A stretch of DNA of 32,887 nucleotides, from positions 1 through 32,887 of the forward strand of contig JAPLOW010000089.1 of NCBI GenBank assembly GCA_026400555.1, in the 5' to 3' direction. The DNA comes from Hyphomicrobiales bacterium. GTDB taxonomy: Bacteria; Pseudomonadota; Alphaproteobacteria; Rhizobiales; Beijerinckiaceae. Shown piece by piece: positions 28,319 to 32,887 of the stretch (its first letter is position 1; each line of letters starts with the position of its first letter). A program made the position numbers and the translations under genes. Below the pieces are notes generated by a model. That model saw nothing but the letters and a program-made list of their open reading frames with translations. It had not been told where the DNA came from and did not search any database.

Positions 28319-29463
28319 CGTTGGACGCTGCCATTGCCCGCCCGGATGTCGTACCGCCGCCGCCGAAGCGCCCCTTCCTGACGCCGATCAACCAGCGCCG
28401 GCTGTCGAACTTCACCGCCAACAGGCGCGGCTTCTGGTCGCTCGTGATCTTCATGGCGCTGTTCGTGCTGTGCCTGTTCGCCGAACTGATCGCCAACGAC
28501 CGGCCGATTTTTGTCAGCTACAAGGGCGAATTCCTTGTGCCGATCGCCGTCGACTATCCCGAAGAGAAGTTCGGCGGCTTCCTCGCGCGCACCGACTACC
28601 GTGACCCGGTCATCCAGAAGGAAATCGCCGCCAACGGTTTCGCCATCTGGCCGCTCATCCGCTTCAGCTATTCCACCCACAATCTCGACCTGCCGGTGCC
28701 GGCTCCTGCCCCCCCGACGTGGCTATTGAAGGACGAGCAATGCAAGGCGCAGGCGCAGAAAGTGGGCGGCAGCACCTGCCACGACATCGAGTGGAACTGG
28801 CTCGGCACCGATGACCAGGGCCGTGATGTGGTGGCGCGGCTGATCTATGGCTTCCGGCTCTCGGTGCTGTTCGGCCTGACGCTGGCGATCATCTCATCCG
28901 TCATCGGCATCGCGGCCGGCGCGGTGCAGGGCTATTTCGGCGGCTGGACGGACCTGATCTTCCAACGCGTGATCGAAATCTGGACCTCGATCCCCTCGCT
29001 CTATCTGCTGATCATCATCTCATCAGTGATCACGCCGAGCTTCTGGGTGCTGCTCGGCATCCTCTTGCTGTTCTCATGGGTGGCGCTGGTCGGCGTGGTG
29101 CGTGCCGAATTCCTGCGGGCGCGCAATTTCGAATATGTCCGCGCCGCCCGCGCACTCGGCCTCTCCAGCTCAAAGATCATGGTCAAGCATCTGTTGCCCA
29201 ACGCCATGGTGGCGACGCTGACCTTCATGCCCTTCGTGCTCAACGGCTCGATCACAACGCTGACTTCACTCGATTTTCTTGGCTTCGGCCTGCCCCCAGG
29301 CTCACCCTCGCTGGGCGAATTGCTGGCGCAGGGCAAAAACAACCTGCAAGCGCCCTGGCTTGGCCTCGCGGGGTTCCTCGTGATCTCGCTAATGCTGTCG
29401 CTCTTGGTGTTCATCGGCGAGGCGGTGCGCGATGCGTTTGACCCGAGGAAGACGTTCGCGTGA
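28315..29463 (+). CDS. yejE: ABC transporter permease YejE, probable GTG start
   Basis: [93 protein letters not shown] overlap with yejB. Confidence 0.93.
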   Translation: MTLDAAIARPDVVPPPPKRPFLTPINQRRLSNFTANRRGFWSLVIFMALFVLCLFAELIANDRPIFVSYKGEFLVPIAVDYPEEKFGGFLARTDYRDPVIQKEIAANGFAIWPLIRFSYSTHNLDLPVPAPAPPTWLLKDEQCKAQAQKVGGSTCHDIEWNWLGTDDQGRDVVARLIYGFRLSVLFGLTLAIISSVIGIAAGAVQGYFGGWTDLIFQRVIEIWTSIPSLYLLIIISSVITPSFWVLLGILLLFSWVALVGVVRAEFLRARNFEYVRAARALGLSSSKIMVKHLLPNAMVATLTFMPFVLNGSITTLTSLDFLGFGLPPGSPSLGELLAQGKNNLQAPWLGLAGFLVISLMLSLLVFIGEAVRDAFDPRKTFA

Positions 29464-31091
29464 CCTCCCCCCTGCTCTACGTCGAAAACCTCTCCGTCGC
29501 CTTCTCACAGGGCGGCCAGCAGACCCTCGCGGTCGATGACGTGTCATTCACCCTCCAGCCTGGCGAGACGCTGGCGCTGGTGGGCGAGTCGGGTTCCGGC
29601 AAGTCCGTCACCGCCCTGTCGATCCTCAAGCTGCTGCAATATCCGCCCGCCTCGCACCCGTCAGGCCGCGTGATGTTCATGGGCCGGGACTTGCTCAGCG
29701 CCAGCGAGGACAAACTCAGGCAGGTGCGCGGCAATGACATCACCATGGTGTTCCAGGAGCCGATGACCTCGCTCAACCCGCTGCACACCATCGAGAAGCA
29801 GATCGGCGAGATTCTGGCCCTGCACAAGGGACTAACCGGCGAGACTGCCCGCAAGCGCACGCTGGAACTGCTCGATCTCGTGGGCATCCGCAACGCGGCA
29901 GAGCGGCTCGACGCCTATCCGCACCAACTCTCCGGCGGACAGCGCCAGCGCGTGATGATCGCCATGGCGCTGGCCAACGAGCCGAAGCTGCTGATCGCGG
30001 ATGAGCCGACCACGGCGCTCGATGTCACCGTCCAGGCGCAAATCCTCAAGCTGCTCAAGGAGCTGCAGCAGCGGCTCGGCATGGCGATGCTGTTTATCAC
30101 CCATGACCTTGGCATTGTGCGCCGCATCGCAACCCGAGTCTGCGTGATGCTGCAGGGCAGAATCGTCGAGCAGGGCAAGATCGCCGAGGTGTTTGACGCG
30201 CCGCAGCATGCCTACACACAGCGCCTGCTGGCGGCGGAGCCAAAGGGCAAGCCGAGGCCGATTCCGCCGGATGCGAAGACCATTCTCGAAGCCGGCCCGC
30301 TGAAAATCTGGTTCCCGATCAAGAAGGGTTTCCTGCGCTCCACGGTCGGCCATGTGAAGGCGGTCGACGGCGTCTCGATCACCATCCGCGAAGGTGAGAC
30401 AGTCGGCGTGGTTGGGGAATCCGGCTCCGGCAAAACCACGCTCGGCCTTGCCATCCTGCGCCTGATCTCCTCCGAAGGACCGATCGTGTTCCTGGGCGAG
30501 AACATCAACGGGCTCAAATCCGCGGCGATGCGCCCAAAGCGCCGCGCCATGCAGGTCGTCTTCCAGGACCCTTATGGCTCACTGTCCCCTCGCCTGTCCG
30601 TTGCCGGCATCGTCGAGGAAGGCCTGCTGGTGCAGGACAAGGGCCTCTCCTACAACGAACGCCGGGCCGTTGTGGCCCGTGCCCTGATCGATGTCGGGCT
30701 CGACCCCGCCGCCATGGACCGCTATCCGCATGAGTTTTCAGGCGGTCAGCGCCAGCGCATCGCCATCGCTCGCGCCATGGCGCTCAACCCAGGTTTTGTG
30801 GTGCTGGACGAGCCGACCTCGGCGCTCGACATGTCAGTGCAGGCGCAGATCGTCGACCTGCTGCGCGACCTGCAGGACAGGCGCGGGCTCGCCTACATGT
30901 TCATCAGCCATGACCTCAAGGTGGTGCGCGCGCTCTCGCACCGCGTGCTGGTGATGCAGAACGGCAAGGTCGTCGAAGAGGGCGAAGGTGAAGCCATCTT
31001 TGCCGCCCCGCAGACAGACTATACCAAGGCCCTGTTTGCAGCAGCCTTCAATCTGGACGCGCACGGGGCTGCGCACGCGGTGCGGGAGTAG
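29460..31091 (+). CDS. yejF: ABC transporter duplicated ATP-binding protein YejF
   Basis: Two ATPase modules: [14 protein letters not shown] / [15 protein letters not shown] / [12 protein letters not shown] and [14 protein letters not shown] / [15 protein letters not shown] / [15 protein letters not shown] overlap with yejE. Confidence 0.96.
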   Translation: MTSPLLYVENLSVAFSQGGQQTLAVDDVSFTLQPGETLALVGESGSGKSVTALSILKLLQYPPASHPSGRVMFMGRDLLSASEDKLRQVRGNDITMVFQEPMTSLNPLHTIEKQIGEILALHKGLTGETARKRTLELLDLVGIRNAAERLDAYPHQLSGGQRQRVMIAMALANEPKLLIADEPTTALDVTVQAQILKLLKELQQRLGMAMLFITHDLGIVRRIATRVCVMLQGRIVEQGKIAEVFDAPQHAYTQRLLAAEPKGKPRPIPPDAKTILEAGPLKIWFPIKKGFLRSTVGHVKAVDGVSITIREGETVGVVGESGSGKTTLGLAILRLISSEGPIVFLGENINGLKSAAMRPKRRAMQVVFQDPYGSLSPRLSVAGIVEEGLLVQDKGLSYNERRAVVARALIDVGLDPAAMDRYPHEFSGGQRQRIAIARAMALNPGFVVLDEPTSALDMSVQAQIVDLLRDLQDRRGLAYMFISHDLKVVRALSHRVLVMQNGKVVEEGEGEAIFAAPQTDYTKALFAAAFNLDAHGAAHAVRE

Positions 31092-31094
31092 CGG

Positions 31095-32315
31095 ATGCCC
31101 CGCGCGATGATTATCGTGCTCGATTCGGTTGGCTGCGGCGCGTCCGCCGATGCAGCGGACTATGGCGACGCGGGCGCGAACACGCTTGGACACATCGCCG
31201 AGCACTGCGCGACAGGCAAAGCCGATCGGGCGGGCCTGCGCGCGGGACCGCTCCATGTGCCCAACATGGCGGCGCTCGGCCTCAGCGGCGCGCATCTTGC
31301 TTCGACCGGCCAACCGCTGGCTGGCGTGCCGATGCCAGCCGACCCGACGGGGGAGTATGGCTGCGCCGTTGAGCTCAGCCAGGGCAAGGATACCCCCTCC
31401 GGCCATTGGGAGATCGCCGGCTGCCCGGTGCCGTTCAAATGGGGTTACTTCCGCGACAGGGACAACAGCTTTCCGCCCGATCTCGTGGCCGGCATCATCC
31501 GCGAGTGCAAGCTGCCCGGCATTCTGGGCAACTGTCACGCGTCCGGCATGGCGATCATCGACGAACTCGCCGCCGAGCACATGCGGTCGGGCATGCCGAT
31601 CTGCTACACCTCCGTCGACAGCGTGCTGCAGATCGCCGCCCATGAAGCCACCTTCGGTCTGAAGCGCCTCTATGAGCTGTGCAAGACCGTGCGGATCCTG
31701 GTCGATCCACTCAACATCGGACGCGTCATCGCGCGGCCCTTCATCGGCTCGCCGGGGACAGGGTTCCAGCGGACCCCCAACCGCAAGGACTTCGCGGTCG
31801 CCCCGCCCAATGCCACAATCCTCGACCGGGCCCATGAGGCCGGTCGCGCCATCGTCACCATCGGAAAGATCGGCGACATCTTCGCCCATCGCAACACACA
31901 GACCGAGCGCAAGGCCGTCAGCAACGATACGCATTTCACGATGGCGGTCGAGAGCATGCGGGAGATGCCCGTTGGCGGCTTTGCCTTCGTCAACCTCGTG
32001 GACTTCGACACCGAATGTGGCCACCGCCGCGACGTGCCGGGCTATGCGGCGGCGCTGGAAGCCTTCGACCGGCGGCTGCCGGAGCTGCAGGCGGTGCTCA
32101 AGCCCGGCGATCTCATCATCATCACGGCCGATCATGGCAATGATCCGAGCTGGCCGGGCACCGACCACACCCGTGAGCATGTGCCGATCCTTGGCTTCGG
32201 GCCCGGCATCGCCGGCCGGGCCGTCGGCAAGCGGGGCAGCTTCGCCGACATCGGCCAACGTGTCGCGAGCCATCTTGGCCTTGCCGCACTGCCGGCCGGG
32301 ACAAGCTGGAGATGA
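31095..32315 (+). CDS. deoB: Phosphopentomutase
   Basis: [72 protein letters not shown]. Confidence 0.97.
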   Translation: MPRAMIIVLDSVGCGASADAADYGDAGANTLGHIAEHCATGKADRAGLRAGPLHVPNMAALGLSGAHLASTGQPLAGVPMPADPTGEYGCAVELSQGKDTPSGHWEIAGCPVPFKWGYFRDRDNSFPPDLVAGIIRECKLPGILGNCHASGMAIIDELAAEHMRSGMPICYTSVDSVLQIAAHEATFGLKRLYELCKTVRILVDPLNIGRVIARPFIGSPGTGFQRTPNRKDFAVAPPNATILDRAHEAGRAIVTIGKIGDIFAHRNTQTERKAVSNDTHFTMAVESMREMPVGGFAFVNLVDFDTECGHRRDVPGYAAALEAFDRRLPELQAVLKPGDLIIITADHGNDPSWPGTDHTREHVPILGFGPGIAGRAVGKRGSFADIGQRVASHLGLAALPAGTSWR

Positions 32316-32402
32316 TGGGTTGATTTGGTAACCCCCATCGTCTATCCAGCCGCTGCTGACGGTTGTTTGCGTGTCTCTTGCGTTCGATCAACCCCGTTCG
32401 GC

Positions 32403-32477
32403 GCTGCGGTAGCTCAGTGGTAGAGCACACCATTGGTAATGGTGAGGTCGAGAGTTCAATCCTCTCTCGCAGCACCA
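32403..32477 (+). tRNA. tRNA-Thr (anticodon GGT), CCA encoded
   Basis: Acceptor GCTGCGG/TCGCAGC (one G-T pair), D arm GCTC-AGTGGTA-GAGC, anticodon arm CACCA-TTGGTAA-TGGTG, T arm GAGAG-TTCAATC-CTCTC, ACCA end. Confidence 0.95.
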
Positions 32478-32510
32478 GCCAGAGTTCAATCCTCTCTCGC
32501 AGCACCAGCC
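32451..32510. repeat. Perfect 30-bp tandem duplication of the tRNA-Thr 3' end (possible att remnant)
   Basis: AGAGTTCAATCCTCTCTCGCAGCACCAGCC at 32451-32480 and 32481-32510. Confidence 0.95.
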
Positions 32511-32767
32511 ACTCTCAAGAAAACCGATGGTTTTCCGGTTTTGGTAGAGAAGGCTGGCGATTTCCGGGGTTTAGGCAAATGCCCCTCGCCCAGAGAGAGC
32601 TAAAGGCAGAGAATTTCGAGCGCTTCGAGGGATGGAATTCCGAGCAATTCTGGGCACTCAAGTGGGCATTTTCCGAGTGCGACCGGTGGCGCGAACCAGA
32701 GAGCGGTTCGAGTTTCAGCAGAGATTGGGACTATCAGGAATTCCGTGTTTGGGCGGCGGGTTGAACA

Positions 32768-32887
32768 TCAGGCCGCCATGGCCCTTGTGAAGCGCTCGCC
32801 GAAGATGACGGCGAATTGGGCCTTTGCCATGACCCATTCACGCGGCCCCATCGTCCACTCCTTTTCGGAGCGGTTCAAGACCAGGAA
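32768..32887 (-). mobile_element. C-terminal end of an IS256/mutator-like transposase, truncated by the window edge
   Basis: Minus-strand frame reads FLVLNRSEKEWTMGPREWVMAKAQFAVIFGERFTRAMAA*, resembling the IS256-family C-terminus (K.WTMP...W..A..QFAI.FGERF). Confidence 0.65.

Noticed and set aside
30834-32273. 479-aa minus-strand ORF opposite yejF/deoB
   Set aside because: Antisense shadow of yejF end and deoB; no recognisable domain.
32519-32545. GAAAACC-GAT-GGTTTTC hairpin downstream of the tRNA-Thr duplication
   Set aside because: AT-rich short stem with a weak T-tract; possible tRNA terminator but not strong enough to call.
32363-32764. 133-aa ORF containing the repeat SSILSRSTS
   Set aside because: Translates through tRNA-Thr and its duplicated 3' end; the peptide repeat is an artefact of the DNA repeat.
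1-32887. CRISPR array, prophage, toxin-antitoxin or known anti-phage defence system
   Set aside because: No regularly spaced repeats, phage structural genes, or defence-family proteins were recognised; gene content is mainly core metabolism.

Overview
GC-rich alphaproteobacterial chromosomal segment, probably Hyphomicrobiales/Rhizobiales (taxon inferred from gene content). It is mostly densely packed housekeeping and metabolic genes on both strands: infC (probable AUU start), a divergent tryptophan 2,3-dioxygenase, a BacA/SbmA-like ABC exporter-type protein fused to an ATPase, a META-domain protein, a hybrid histidine kinase, an OlsB-like acyltransferase behind a three-repeat Pho box, hisZ-hisG, aceB, a thioredoxin + CcdA pair, uppP, GST-queG-SDR, a probable URC-type uracil catabolism operon (GTP cyclohydrolase II-like, DUF1688, upp), a pore-containing ionotropic-glutamate-receptor-like protein, HIT, nudC, pheA, kdsB, a membrane-anchored cytochrome c, yejABEF, deoB and tRNA-Thr(GGT). 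The 3' end of the tRNA is perfectly duplicated in tandem (30 bp), and the C-terminal end of an IS256-like transposase lies at the right edge, so an accessory region may begin there. The observations most worth follow-up are the iGluR-like channel without a GYG potassium filter, the URC operon, the Pho box upstream of the olsB-like gene, and the tRNA-Thr 3'-end duplication. All family calls are from reading the translations; no database search was run.
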